64,000 nt of DNA from Thuidium tamariscinum (GCA_947034885.2 OX344754.2:12507501-12571500), one strand, 5' to 3'. Positions 11,037-23,834 are shown, counted from the first letter of the stretch. Notes: generated from the sequence alone by a model not told the origin. Made by a program: numbers and translations.

Positions 11037-12597
11037 GCAGGACGTTAAATTGGTCCCACGAAACCGCACCTTGAGGACCCTGCACCTAGTGTCAGGCATA
11101 GGCCCAACATCGCCCTAACCCCGCCCGATCCCACGATGTTGTCCCAGTGGCGCAGGACACCGGCTCCGTAGGATGCAAAACATGCAGGACATCGACCTTA
11201 TAATTTTTTAAATTATGAACAAATTTACTTATCCTACATTGTTTGTCTTCCCTTCTATTGCCTACGTGTATATATAGAGTTATCTTCTCAGTGCAGAACA
11301 CAAATCACAAAACACAAAATACAAATTACAAAATAGAAAACACAAATCACAACTAAGTTTTTATAATTATTTTTAAGTTTTTATACAACAATGGAAAATC
11401 TCATTAAAATGACAACATTCCATATGCTAATTTTTAGATTGTGCAATCTAAATTAAAAACTGACATCTAAAATAAGTATAGATTTTCAAACATCTAAAAC
11501 TCTTATAGATCTCAAGAAATCTATAACATATATAGATTTCACACTATATTGTTTTAAACATCTCGGATAGGTATAGATTTCAAACATCTATAAAATATAT
11601 AGATTTCAAAAATTTATTATAGATTTAGATTTCAAATTGCACAGGGTGAAGTGTAAAAAGTGTTAAAGAAATCTTTGACATGTAAAGATTTCAAACTATG
11701 TTGCCTAAAACATCTTGGACATATCACTAGTAGAAACCCCTGTTTAAAGTGACAAGGCCTAATTTTTCTCGACGGATTTTGCTAGGCATCAAAAATAACA
11801 ACCTGTGTTTTTATGTCAACAAAAACATTCAACACAACATCAATACTAACATAAAAACATAGGTTGTTACTTTTGATGCCTAGCAAAATCTGTCAAGAAA
11901 AATTAGCCTTGTCACATTAAACGGGGGTTTCTACTAGTGTATATAGATTTCAAACATCTACAAAATATATAAATTTCAGAAATCTATGACAAATTTAGGA
12001 TTTAAATTGCATAGGGTGAAGTGTAAAAAGTGTCAAAGTAATGGAATGTTGTCATTTTAATGAGATTTTCCATTATTGTATTAGAACTTAAAATAATTAT
12101 AAAAACTTAGTTGTGATTTCTTGAGATCTATAAGAGTCTTAGATGTTTGAAAATCCATACTTATTTTAGATGTCAATTTTTAATTCAGATTACACAATCC
12201 AAAAATTAGCATATGGAATGTTGTCATTTTAATGAGATTTTTCATTGTTGTATAAGAACTTAAAATAAATATAAAACTTAGTTGTGATTTGTATTTTGTA
12301 TTTTGTAATTTGTATTTTGTATTTTGTGATTTGTGTTCTGCACTGAGAAGATAACTCTATATATACACGTAGGCAATAGAAGAGGAGACAAACAATGTAG
12401 GATAAGTAAATTCGTTCATAGTTTAAAAAATTGTAAGGTCGATGTCCTGCACATCATGTGTCTTGCAGAGCCAATGTCTTGCGCCATTGGGACGATGTTG
12501 TAGGACCGGGTAGGGCTGGGTCAACATTGGGTCCATGCTTGACACCAGGTATAGAGTCCTTGAGGTGTGGTTTCGTGGGACCGATTTAACGTATTGC
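11037..12597. mobile_element. 1.56-kb MULE nested in the larger MULE
   Basis: The ends GCAGGACGTTAAATTGG and (complement of right) GCAATACGTTAAATCGG are flanked by perfect 9-bp duplications CTTCAAAAT (11028-11036 and 12598-12606). The arms of about 380 bp resemble those of the surrounding MULE: same TATATATAGAGTT box, same A/C minisatellite and same 'caggacatcgac' block. It is thus a relative that inserted into the middle of its kin. The interior is a palindromic block with repeated ATAGATTTCAAACATCTA-type motifs and no coding. Confidence 0.8.
11725..11939. mobile_element. 215-bp CACTA MITE
   Basis: It begins CACTAGTAGAAACCCC and ends with the complement. The inverted repeats run about 85 bp inward, leaving a small loop around 11818-11848. 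The flanking TAT (11722-11724 and 11940-11942) is a 3-bp target duplication. Both the CACTA start and the 3-bp duplication are hallmarks of the CACTA superfamily. It lies in the inner MULE, making it a third nesting level. Confidence 0.85.
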
Positions 12598-14799
12598 CTT
12601 CAAAATATGCAATCTAAAATGTAAATTAGTCATAGATTTTTGAAATCTACATATATATTCTAGATGTTTGAAATCTATACCTAGTCAAGATATTTCAAAC
12701 AACATAGTTTGAAATATATACCTATCATAGATTATTTGAGATCTATAAGAGTCCTAGATGTTTGAAAATTAGTCTATACATTTTTTGGATGTTAGTTTTT
12801 ATTTTTGATTGCATGTTCTGAAGTGTACAAAGTGTGAAAGTAATGAAATGTTGTCATTTTAATGAAATTTGCCATTGTTGTATGTGGGCGCTTTATTCCC
12901 ACCCTTGGAATAAAATGTACACAACCGGGTTCTATTACTTTTGTGAACAATCTCTAGTGGGTGCCTAACCTACGAGTAATCCAATTACGCCTTCCAAGTA
13001 ATGGATCTTTCTAAATTCCTACTCCTAATTTGTTCGCTTATAAATGCTGAATTAAACTAACTTTGTACTTAAGGGTTAGCCCATTTTGGCAACCACACTT
13101 CTGACTAAGCAATGTTAAATGATGAACAAAGGCCTATCTATTGAAAATGAGTAGTTTTTGATTACTTTCTATTCTTTTAAGTTTCTATCAGAATTTAAGT
13201 TTTTCTCTAAGCCTCCTCCTACCTTGTCTTTTTGCGATTTTATCGAATTCAAAGTGGCATTGGGTTTTTTCGTTCTATGATATCTTCTAGGTAATTCTAT
13301 TCCTAACTTGTTTTTTGATTGCTTCTTGATTTAACTAATGTTTTGTTTAAGTAATCTTGACTATGTTGGCTAATTACCAAAATAAGTGAATTGAGTTTTG
13401 ATCAAGAAGGAATGATTTTATCTTTCCCAAAGTAAAACCTCAACCTATGATTCTGAGGTAAATGCGAATTTTTTATGGTAAATTTTGACTGTTAACCGGT
13501 TCATCAAATTTTACCAAGTTGAATTCCTTTTCATCTAAGTGTCAAATCTTTGCTTTGGTTTATTTTTACCTTCCCTGGTTTTAATCCCAATTCAAATTTC
13601 ACTTTTTTAATCCTTGGGTAAAATGAATTATAAGTAGATTTTGACCATTATCCGGTTCTCCAAAATCTACTTATTGTTTGTTTTAACCTTAGAAGTACTT
13701 TTGGGTTTTAACTTTCTACTTCTACTTCTAATCAAATGTCTAAATTTCTAAAACTTAATTTCCTTGTTAATTCTATCTTTGGTTCAATTTAGAAATATTG
13801 TGGATTTTGACTATCTTTTAAATGTTTGTTCGAATATTTATCTTTGTTTTGTATTAGGGAACTACCTATGCTAATTGACTACGTTTACTTCTAATTGGTG
13901 AATCACTTAATTGATACGCGTGTCCAAACTTAAATTGGAATTTAATAACTAAATTCTACTTTAAATGAAATTTTGGAAGAAAACATAAATGAAAAGGTAA
14001 ATTCAAAGACTAACCTCCACCATGACGACTTCGAGGTCTTCGTGTGCTCCCATATATTCCCCACGTGGCGCTAACTCCACTTCCATCTTCAATACTCTTA
14101 TTTTGAATGGTGTATTTGGTGTGCGTATTATGACTTGGATGTTGTATTTTTTCCTAAGTCTCCATTCTTCTTTTTCTTTCTTTTTGGTGTCTTTTCTTTA
14201 TCTTTTGAACACCTTTTTTATCTTTCCAATAGGCTCTAAAAGTCAAAACATAAAATATCCGGATATAATCTAATCTAAAAATTAGTTGTTAAATGGTTTC
14301 TAAAGTCAAATTCTACTACAACTAAGATTTTCCAATTTTTCTCTAATTTAGCAACCTCTAAAACTCCTCTAAAGTCAAACTATTCTTTCCTTTGTTTTTT
14401 CCTAGTTGTATTTCTCTAAATTAAAATATGGTTAAAAAAGTCAAACGTTCCAAATGGTTGGTTCCCCTTTTGCTAACTCCTTCTAAACTCCAATCTCCAA
14501 TATTATAGACTCCAATGGCACTTGTATCATGCCTTGATTGAGTTTGGATTGGAGAGTGTGTTTGTGAGCTTCACAGATGAAGAGATTGCAAATTTTTTGC
14601 TTCAGTCCAGCAAGCAGAGCTCCGAGATAGAGGGCGAGGTGTCCAGCACTCAAGGGAGGCTACTGAGTAGCAGATGGCTTGTATTCAGCCCTCAGGTCAA
14701 CTAGGTTGACCAGGCCTTGCAACTTGTATAGTTTGGCTATCTTGCTGAACTGACTGCCTTTGTGGGGAGTCCAACTTCTCGGTCTTGGGGGTCTGATCT

Positions 14800-14970
14800 T
14801 TGGTAAACTGACCTTCCTTTGGAAATTTCAGTCTTTTCTACAACTCTCTTTCTCTGGTTTCCAATTGCAAATATTTGGAAATCTAGCACTCCCAATTGGT
14901 GGGAATCTGAGTTTTTTGGTAAAATGACCTTTCTTTGGAAATTTCAGTCTTTTCTACAACTCCCTACCTC
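14800..14970. repeat. Two-copy direct repeat, ~118-bp period
   Basis: The run 'ttggaaatttcagtcttttctacaact' type sequence appears at about 14818 and again at about 14936, with similar flanking text. It lies inside the LTR-like insertion and is non-coding. Confidence 0.65.
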
Positions 14971-15591
14971 TGATCTCTCAAAGTTTAGAAAATTCAGCCC
15001 TCTGTAACTCTAACTTCCTTTCTGGATTTCCAAAACACAAAAAAAATTAAACAAAAATCAAAATGGGGCCCTGAGGCATCATCCCAGGGTTTGATTTTTG
15101 ATTCAAATGGTATGTGGCCAACTGAGTGATGTTGTCAAGCAACCGTGACTCAATCTGAGAGCACCAGTCTTTGACTGCCAGTACCCGTCTGACTATTGGC
15201 CTCGGGGTCCGGATGGTTGGGCCTTTGGGGTCCAGCTTTGGTTTCAATTAACCAAACTAGATTTTTAAATCCAGCCTTTCTTTGGCCGTTGCCCGCCAAT
15301 TTTGGGGTCTCCGTATGGAGACTCTTTAAGCAAAACAAAACACGAAAAAAGTTATGAGTAAGGGCGAAGCTTCGTCACTTGGGGTTTTAGGCCCAAGTTT
15401 GGAAATGAATTGACAAATTTTTTAGCTAAGACTTTTAAGAGATCCCAAAATTTTGGCAATAGCTTCGCCATTTTAGAGAGACGAACCTCAAATTCTAGGA
15501 TAATTTTGCTAGAGGTCTGTCTACTCAAGGACTTAAAAAGGAATTTGGATCCTACCCAAACTCCTAAGATACAACCAGGACCTCAATTAAA

Positions 15592-15829
15592 TGTTTAAGC
15601 TTAGGGGGATCCTCGATAAGCTAATCCAGGCTGTGAATCCCTTATCAAAAGACTTAAATCAAGTAATTGTCGTATCAAGACTTTCAAACTAAAACACAAC
15701 CTCAATTAATTGTTTAAGCTTAGGGGGATCCTCGATAAGCCAATCCAGGCTGTGAATCCCTTATCAAAAAACTTAAATCAAGTAATCATAGTACCAATAA
15801 TTTCAAACTAAAATGCTAACAGTTAAGCG
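15592..15829. repeat. 119-bp tandem duplication
   Basis: Two adjacent copies with a 119-base offset, each starting TGTTTAAGCTTAGGGGGATC (15592 and 15711), differ at only a few sites. It sits inside the LTR-like insertion, where subrepeats of this kind are common in large LTRs. Confidence 0.8.
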
Positions 15830-18207
15830 CTCCAAGGGTACCTCAAGGGCGTTTGGAAGGTCTTCAAACAAGAAAACTCAAAGTATTGCAATGGAACTTC
15901 AAGCACATTGACTCGAGGCAAGAGTTTTGGATAGTACCAAACTTTGTAATGTGGATACGTAGAGAATTGGAATGCAATGATAATATTGAAAAGAGTATGT
16001 GATAATTTGGGTATAAGAGGTATATGAGGTGTAAAATGAAATAATAGGTGTGGAATGAGGGGAGGGGGAGGCCTTTTATACATTTCCAAGGCCTCCTCCC
16101 CCCTCAAGTTACGTTCTAAACTACCAAGAAAACCCAAATTAATGGCTAGAAATCTACCCTATTACTGTGACTACTCTAACTTTTGGAGAAATGGCTCGAT
16201 CGCCAAACGGATAGCACCAATAGCTTTAGAAGACCCAAATTAGCTTGAAGGAACCCTTACCCCTTACTCCCGGAACCTAATTGCTCTCAAAAACTAACAT
16301 TTACGAATCGATAAAAAAGGTGGAAAATCTATCTTTTGGAATTGATTTTTTCCAAAGGTTTTGACTAGCCAGGGTTGTCAGGAAGGTCCAAGAATGATAG
16401 AAAAGAGTCTAAGTTGACCCAAATCGGACTTCGTATGCTCCCCGTACGCCAGTCAACTTGCAAGAAGTTTGGTAAAACCATTAAAACTTGTTGCCGTTGC
16501 TGGTTCTGGTACTTGTTGATGTCAAAATGTCTTGAAATTTGGCGGGGCGCTTATTTATGCTAGAACATACTATCTTAATTTTTAGTGGGATTTTACCATC
16601 ACTGTGGAATTTTCTATGAATTTCCAATTGCCGGTAAAAGCGGTTGACTTCCCATGAAGTCATTTCCGTAATTCATAAAATTACAAAACTTTTAGGGGAT
16701 CTTCTAGGAAGCCCTCTAATGACAAGTGCAAAGTTTCACCAAAAACCCACATTGTCTAAATAAAGTAGAGATTGTACTATAGTGGAATTAATTTCTCTGG
16801 GGAGGAATCATTCCCGTACTAGGGAATCTCCACCACTTAGCTTCTCCGTGACGCTCCTGGGCAACTACCAGAATCCCATGGCTTCTACTTAGCCCAATTC
16901 TGTCGAGATCCTTCTCGGGAATTCCGGTAAGGACCATCTTGATGTTTTTGCACTAATTCGTTTCTCGAATATTAGTTAGTGCAATCTATTGGTAACTGCA
17001 TAATCTCATATCTAATCACCTGATAAGTTGTAGAAATTGGCCCTAAGGAGTATTTTAAGGTCCTCCGGAATAATTATAACCAATTCCTCGTAATTATCGG
17101 GAATTATATCAATCCTACTTTGAACACTCTTTTTAGTTGATTTTTAACCATAATAACCCTAAATATGAGCAATAAGTGAAAAAAAGAAAAATCTGAGGCC
17201 TAAGTGACAATGATGGGACTCACATTGTATTAGAATTTAAAATAATTATTTCAATTTTTTTGTGATTTGTGTTTTTTATTTTGTAATTTGCAATTTTTTA
17301 TTTTATAATTTGTAATTTGTAATTTGTATTTTGTGTTTTGTGTTTTGTGATTTGTATTCTGCATTGTAAAGACAATTCTATATATACACACGGGGTGGTG
17401 GGAGGCAAGACAAACAATGTGGGATTTGTAAATGAGTTCATAGTTTAAAAAAATCAAAGTTGATGTCCTGCAGTAGGACGACCCAACGCAAACAATGTTA
17501 TGCGGAGTCACTGTCTTGCGTAGCTACGTGATCGGCCGGGTCCCATGATCCAGGATGGGTCTGACAACGGCCAGTTGGGCTCGGCCCACTTTCGTTTACA
17601 AGATTTAACGTCGCGCGACAATCAGAGGCTTATCATAACTTATCCCTTCCTTGGACACTGCTATAAACAAATTCAATTGAAAATGTACTAAGTTACTAGT
17701 TGTTTAAAAAAGAAGAAGCCGAGAGCAAAAGTATTGGTGAGCATTGAATTTAACCCTTGAACGTCACAGGGGATGTTTTTTAGACCTTTGATTCTGGGAG
17801 ACTAGATTCATCAAACCTTATAATGTTTGCATCCGTACAGTGAATTTCCCCATAAAAAATGAGTGACTTATAGATTGATGAGATTGCTGGCTATAGATCT
17901 ACATGGTGAAGAATGCAACAATCAATTCAAATTCAAGTTGTGTTTTTTTAGAATGGGCCCGTCTTCAGAGCTGTTAGGTTTGTGACGCTTAGGGATTAAC
18001 TTAGTGGTGAGCAAAATGCACATGGACTCTACAATTTCATTTGAATTGAACAGCTAGCCTTTCCATCGAAGCCGCCATAGGTGTCTCCAACCATTGAATT
18101 TCTTGGTAGCATTCAAATTTCCATTTCTCTTATTACACCTCTTTGGCTTTCTTGTTCCGTCTGCTTCATCAAGTTATCAACACCCCTTTCTTTTTCCAGT
18201 CATTCCA

Positions 18208-18248
18208 ATAGTCAAGAAATGTTCTTATTTTGAACATTTCTTGACTAT
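18208..18248. other. Perfect 17-bp hairpin with 7-nt loop
   Basis: ATAGTCAAGAAATGTTC (18208-18224) is followed by TTATTTT and then its exact reverse complement (18232-18248). The fold would work on either strand. It could be a tiny foldback MITE core, a remnant of an inverted duplication, or a structured RNA. The stem is shorter than a usual plant miRNA precursor. No promoter or terminator context decides between these. Confidence 0.7.
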
Positions 18249-18499
18249 GAGCAGTGAGCACAGTGAGCTCAAAAACTAAAAAAAAAAATTTAATTTTAAA
18301 ATTTTTGCACCTCCCCCGTCTCAATTTGATTTAAATATTAAACTTTTGAAACTTTTGAAACCCCCCTCCCCCTCTCAATCTAATATAAATATTAAATATT
18401 AAATATTTTTTAACTTGTAAAACTCCCCTCCCCCCACCCCACCCCCTCTTATAATTCTTAGAAGGTGGATTTGGAGACAAAGGATATGGGATAAATGAT

Positions 18500-18726
18500 A
18501 TGATAATCTATATATTGTATCCGTATTCAGTATCAGTATCCATTTTTGTATCTATTTTAAATATTGATATATGTATTCAATACTAGTACCAGTATTTGTA
18601 TCCATATTCAATATCGAAATTTAGTATCTATATTTTGTATTTGTATTCAATATCCGTATTCAGTATTCATATTTAGTATTTATATTCAATATCCATATCT
18701 ATATCCGGTATCCATATCGGTATCCG
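18500..18726. repeat. Degenerate TATCCRTATTCAG minisatellite
   Basis: About 18 imperfect units of 10-13 bp (variants of GTATCCATATTCA and AGTATTTATATTCA) follow one another. The array is old and diverged, with no coding or protein-binding role evident. Confidence 0.7.
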
Positions 18727-21244
18727 ACGGCTGTTGATTTTTCTTGGAGGGTGGGTGGGATCTTTTTTAACTCAAATCCAACGACTGTTGATTTTTCTAA
18801 TGAGAAGGGGGGTAGGAAAATTAATCAAACAAGCAATGACTGCCTCTTTTTGTCACAATGATTGTCACATTGTCACATTGTGAGTCAAGCAATGGAGTGC
18901 ACCTTTTTGTTTTCTTAAAAGCCACCGGAACTTAAGTTATTACTCCGTATTATTTAATTGAAAGAGAGAGAGAGAGATGAGGCAAGTTTTGAACTTGAAG
19001 CTAAGAAACAACCAAGAGATACTATATACAGTACAATACAGGACAATGCTCAAAGAGGAGGGATACCCGGTGAAAAAGCATCAATGAGGAGACTAGAGCT
19101 TTACAAGGAGGCACTTTTTTCATAAAATCCATGATTATGAATGGCATTGTGTGAGCCCTCAAATTGGCACTTGAAACTCTAGGTCTATATTTCACGAATG
19201 TTTTGTGGAATTTTGTCAAATTATAAAAGAAAAATACATAAAAAAATGTTAAGAGAGGTTTGGTAGTAGTCTCTACTAAATTGGTGAAGAAACATCTTAG
19301 AAGGTAGAAAATTCCTAATTCTAGTAATCTCCATCATTCTAAGTCTTAGAAGTGAGTTTGAGAGAATAGTTAGTAATTCCAAGCTATGTGAGGATATGAG
19401 AGTTAGCTAGTTCCAGTGTCTGTCTGTGCAACATCAAACTTTTAAGGATGCACATGGCGTACTGGCTAAGCCAACACAGTCTATTACAGGTTTAAGAAGT
19501 CTATAAGAGTCTAAATCCAATTCTAGTGTGAGTTGGATTTAAAAGTAAAAACATTTATAGGTAACTTTGAAAGTTGGAGTACTAGGACATTGAAGATGGT
19601 GGAATCAAAAATTGAAGACTTCAGAGAGGTGTTTCAAGGATAGGACTATACCAGGATCCAACAAGAATCAAGCAATTGTCCAAGATTCCCAGGTATCGGA
19701 AATTAAATTATCCAATTGAGCAAAGTAATTTCAAATTACTAAAAATACACAAGTGCAAGTGAGGGTGAAACTTACATTTAGAATCTAGAAGTGTCCTAGA
19801 TGCTACCCAATTTATTTTAGATTTTTTCAAAATTCCATGTTGACTCCATGGGATGTCAACCACAGACAAACATATTTGTAAATTCCTAGAAATTACATAT
19901 GTTGTGGTAAAATCTCACTAAAAATTAAACTAGGTTATTGTGTGCTAAATAAGTGGACAATTAAGTTTGAAGATATTCCGACATACCCAACTACTAGAAC
20001 TAGCATTGACATCAAATTTCACGAGAGTTTAGAACTTGGCGGTGGATTGACTAGTGTATTAGGAGCGAATGAGGTCCAATTGGAGCGAATGAGGAGACAT
20101 TACTTTCTCTTACAAACATTCCTAATGACCATGGCCTGACAGATTCATCAAAAAGTACACATTCGAAAAGTTAGATTTTTAATTTTTAATTAAAATTATT
20201 ATAATTCCAATTTGCGCTCACAAATGGCCTAGGAATGAAGGATGAAGGGTCCTTTAAATTAATTGGGGTCTTTTGAAGACAATGGCGTAGACGGATTTCC
20301 ATTTCGAGTTGTTCTCCAAAAGATAGAGAGGGTTAGCTCTTAATTTAACTTTTTAAATTGTTAATTGTGATTAATTAAAAGTGATTTTGGAAATATCTCT
20401 TGGAAAGTCAAAGGTTGGATTTGGTCAAGATCTCTTTCTTGCATAAAAATTCATCTTTGCACTAAAGAAAGACAATTTTCAAAATGACTTTTGATTAATT
20501 TGTAAAATATCTAGGTAGATTAGGGTTAATTTTAAAATATCTTGAGTTAAGATCTTGGATTTGATTTATCTAAGATTTTATTAGCTAAATGGAGAGAATT
20601 CTAGGGTTTTTCACCATTAAGCAAGTATTATTTTGAAATTACATTTAGGGTAGATTAGGTGGAAAATAGCAAAGTATTTTTACTGGCAATTTACTAAAGA
20701 GGGCCCAAAAACAGAGATATAAGGGCCCCCCCTCGAAGTTGCCAGTGCCCTTATTTCCTACATACCAACACTTTATTCTCTTTTTCTTTATTTTGTACTA
20801 CCAACGTGGTCGGAGTACTGCTTGGACCAAAGATCTTGGCCAAATTTATTTGTTTTTTTGTTGTTATTGAACGTTGAAGGCTTATGGTCCCTTCAATTGA
20901 TTCTTATTATCTTATTCAAATGAGGAACTTGACCTCAAACTCCCACTGGACACTACTTTGTGGAAACTTTAATATTTTAGTGCCAAAGTTTGGTTAAACA
21001 CTATCATGTGTATGTCCTTTAGTTTCTAAATTTTAAAGTACTAAACTTAATGAAAATTTTGAGTATTTAGCATCAAAGTTTGGTTAAACACTGTCATGTG
21101 TACCTCCTTTGACTTCTAGGACTTGAAATACTTATCTCTGCGGACATTTTAAGATATATTTTCAGTAGAAGTTTGGTGTAGTCTAGATTTTGTCTAAATC
21201 CTACAAAACCTAGGACTATAGTATGGGGGTTCAAATCTAGGGGT

Positions 21245-21975
21245 GGGTGATTGCAAGAAAAACCGGTCCTATTTTACGTCACACTTTGAATGTCGGAGTT
21301 GTTATTGATTATAACTTTTGAAGTATGAACCATATTAACTTGAAATTTTGAGTAAAGATTTCTGATATGACAAAAATCAAATTCCTTATTTTTCAAAAAA
21401 ATTCAAAAATCATTTTATAATTAAATTTCAATTAAGCTAATTTGTCACACTTTGCGGTTTAGGGGTTTTTAGTACTGGGGAGCATCCAAAATTAATGATC
21501 TAAGGCTGAAATTTCTGTGGCCTATTTCCATAGTAGTTAGGCATGTGTACCAAAGGAAATCTCAAAAATCATTATTCTCTTTCCTCTACATGTGCGCGAA
21601 CAGGCCTCCCTTGCGCACATACTTTTGAACATTTAAGATGGTTTTGAGATCATTCTTTTGGTGAAATCTCTTTATCATAAAGTTCTCCCTAATTTCCAAT
21701 TTTTAGTTTTTTTTAAAATTCTTTTTCCTATTTTTTCCAAATTAAAATGTCAAAGTACCTATTTTCACGAAAATTTGCACTTTTCTAGTTCTCCTACTTA
21801 GAGAATTTTTCTACACTTTTCCTTCCTAGGGTACCTTCTTCTTAGAGGTATATACATAAAACATATTTTTTACATTTTTTAAAAATTGTTTTTCTAATTA
21901 TATAGTACTCTTGAAAATTTCAGCAGTATTATGGAAAACGTTACATAAATCGGTCGGTCTTTCTTGCAATGACCC
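21245..21975 (-). mobile_element. M-family TIR element M1 (731 bp)
   Basis: The left end GGGTGATTGCAAGAAA and right end TTTCTTGCAATGACCC form terminal inverted repeats. The interior is the reverse complement of M2 and M3, sharing 'ctaagtaggagaactagaaaagt' type blocks and 'aagaaggtaccct'. It is non-coding. The flanks (GGGT and AGGT) are only a possible 4-bp duplication. The family is defined by seven or more members in this window. Confidence 0.75.
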
Positions 21976-22184
21976 AGGTATGGTCAAATAGTCTAATTTG
22001 TTATTCATGCATCATATTCACCGTAAGTTATAATGTTAAACACTCTTTAGTGGCTCAATAGTCAATAACCAAGTATAAGATAGGGTTGACAAATTGTTAC
22101 ATCTGGAACAAAAATCAAGTCTAAAAATTGGACGTCCAAAATCAACAAATACATTGGATGTAGTGGTTGCCGACTTGCCGAATG

Positions 22185-22430
22185 ATGGACACCTACCGAA
22201 GGTTGGAGTGGTGGACAACTGAGTGGACGGGCGAACGAATGGTTTTCTAATGGGTGGACGGGCGGACTAGTGATCGGATGGCTTCAAACTAGTATGTAGA
22301 TGGACTGTCGGATCGTTGGCAGACAAGCGAATGGACGGTTTGATGGCTTTTAGATGGGATAGGTGGATGGACGGGTGGCTTTAAGACAACTTTTGAACAA
22401 GCTTTTGGACAGGCGGGCGGATAGGTTATT
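22185..22430. repeat. GGAYGGRYGG-type degenerate tandem tract, left arm
   Basis: Short units such as TGGACGGGCGG and TGGATGGACGGG follow each other irregularly. The complementary tract is at about 29235-29590 in the opposite arm. This simple-repeat arm structure is typical of foldback-type elements rather than of a gene, although a few short open frames run through it. Confidence 0.65.
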
Positions 22431-23102
22431 GGAAACTTAGAAGTGCGAACATTGAATAAGTAGTGGGCAATCACTTCAACATATGAAAAGCAATCAAAAA
22501 ATTGAAGAAAAGTCAAAGAAAGTCTAAGTGTGCCGACTAAGGAGATTTAAGGTGTTAGCTTTTTTTATTATGATTCTATATGGCTTACTCTTATAAGTGT
22601 GTAAATGCATCAAAATCGATGATAAAATAAAAATTTGCTTGAGGATTACTTGAAGATTTTCAAATACACCTCAACACATTTTTACTTTTTTCATTGAATT
22701 TGAAGTGAAACAAATTTTAAAAGAAAATGTGTTGACTGTTGAGGTGTATTTGAAAAGCTTAGGTTTACTTCAAATAAACCTAAAATACATTTTCATTTTT
22801 TCATTGATTTTGATACATCTATACACTTATAAGGATAAACTATATGAAAATACTATAAAAGAGGAATTAACATCTTAAACCTCTTTTGTGGACATACTTG
22901 GACTTCCTTTCAATGGCTTCGCCTAACTTTTTTGATTGTTTTTTATATATTGTAGTGATTGCCGTGCACTCATTTGCCCTTCCAATAGCCTGTCTTATGG
23001 TTCGACTGATGACCTAATCGAAAGTCCATTTGCTTGTCCAAAAGTGCATCCATTTACATGTCCACTTGTCCGCTCGTCCGCACGCCATCTAAAAGTTTGA
23101 AA

Positions 23103-23834
23103 GGGTCATTGCAAGAAACACCGTGCAAAAAGTGGAGCGTTTTCAAACGTAGTCTTTTTTTTTCCGGGAGTACTTTAAAATTAGAAAAAAAAGTTTTAAA
23201 AAAAGTGAAAAATATGTTTCATGTATAAACCTTTAAGAAGAAGGTACCTTAGAAAGGAAAGGCATAGGAAAAATCTCTAAGTAGGAAATCTAGAAAAGTG
23301 CAAAATCTCATGAAAATTAGTACTTCCACATTTTAATTTGTAAAAAATAGGAAAATCAATTTTAAGAAAAACTAAAAATTGGTCATTTGAGGAAAGTTGA
23401 TTTTGATGAGATTTGACCAAAAGAATGATCTTAGAACCATCATCTATGTTCAAAAATTGCGTACCACGGGAAAAAATTTGTATTCATGTAGAGGACATAA
23501 AAAAATATATTTTTAGATTTTTATTTGGAATTTATAGATTTTACACCTATGCAAATAGACCATGAAAGTTTCGTCTTCAAATCATTAAATTTAGACACTG
23601 TGAACGTAATGATAACCATAAACATAATTTTGTAACAGCTCAACAAAAATGTTTTTTTAAATATAATTTTTTTTTTAAATTTCTGAAAAATAAGGGATCT
23701 AATAAACTTCAAGTTAGGTATGTTCATTAAAAATTTCATGTTCATTGGACTTAATCTCCAAAAGTTATAGTGGAAAACAAAAAAGTGGTTTGCGTTGTGA
23801 CGTGAAATAGGACCGGTGTTTCTTGCAATGACCC
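23103..23834 (+). mobile_element. M-family TIR element M2 (732 bp), empty site known
   Basis: The ends are GGGTCATTGCAAGAAAC and its complement. It lies in the left arm of the 7.6-kb foldback element. The right arm (complement of about 28195-28235) has the same flanking text joined directly, with GTTTGAAAGTGCAT where the filled site has GTTTGAAA-element-AAAAGTGCAT. That shows a precise insertion with a 3-4-bp duplication of A-rich target. The long minus-strand frame at 23521-23859 is a by-product of AT-rich sequence. Confidence 0.85.

Larger units (their letters stand above)
12883..17224. mobile_element. 4.3-kb LTR-like insertion, TG...CA with 5-bp duplication
   Basis: The segment starts TGTGGGCGC and ends CTCACA, and is flanked by TTGTA on both sides (12878-12882 and 17225-17229). 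It interrupts the outer MULE: joining the flanks restores the palindromic MULE interior and arm. TG...CA with a 5-bp duplication is the signature of LTR-retrotransposon integration. I see no repeat of the first few hundred bases at the end and no gag-pol frame. The best reading is a solo LTR of unusual size, or a large non-autonomous derivative. A TATA-like 'ccttttatac' lies at about 16071-16080. Confidence 0.6.
10584..17616. mobile_element. 7.0-kb MULE with long terminal inverted repeats
   Basis: The left end GCGCGACATTAAATCCTG and the right end, read in complement as GCGCGACGTTAAATCTTG, begin inverted repeats of roughly 400 bp. They are bordered by perfect 9-bp duplications GACAATCAG (10575-10583 and 17617-17625). 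Long terminal inverted repeats plus a 9-bp duplication identify a Mutator-like element. Most of its length is later insertions: the inner MULE 11037-12597 and the LTR-like 12883-17224. Taking these out leaves an element of only about 1.1 kb with no coding, so it was non-autonomous. Each arm holds a TATATATAGAGTT-like box and an (ACAAAWY)n minisatellite. Confidence 0.85.
17617..21244. other. Intergenic DNA without recognised genes
   Basis: No supported gene was found. The stretch holds the hairpin at 18208-18248, C-rich tracts near 18309-18450, the degenerate TATCCATATTCA minisatellite, a short (GA)n near 18961-18977, and two 'ggctgttgatttttc'-like repeats at 18728 and 18783. The last may mark an old retrotransposon fragment, but no ends are visible. 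Confidence 0.4.

Noticed and set aside
10790..11074. 94-codon frame made of repeated TNYKLQ-like residues as a protein
   Set aside because: It is a translation of the A/C-rich minisatellite in the MULE arm; the mirrored arm gives a similar nonsense frame.
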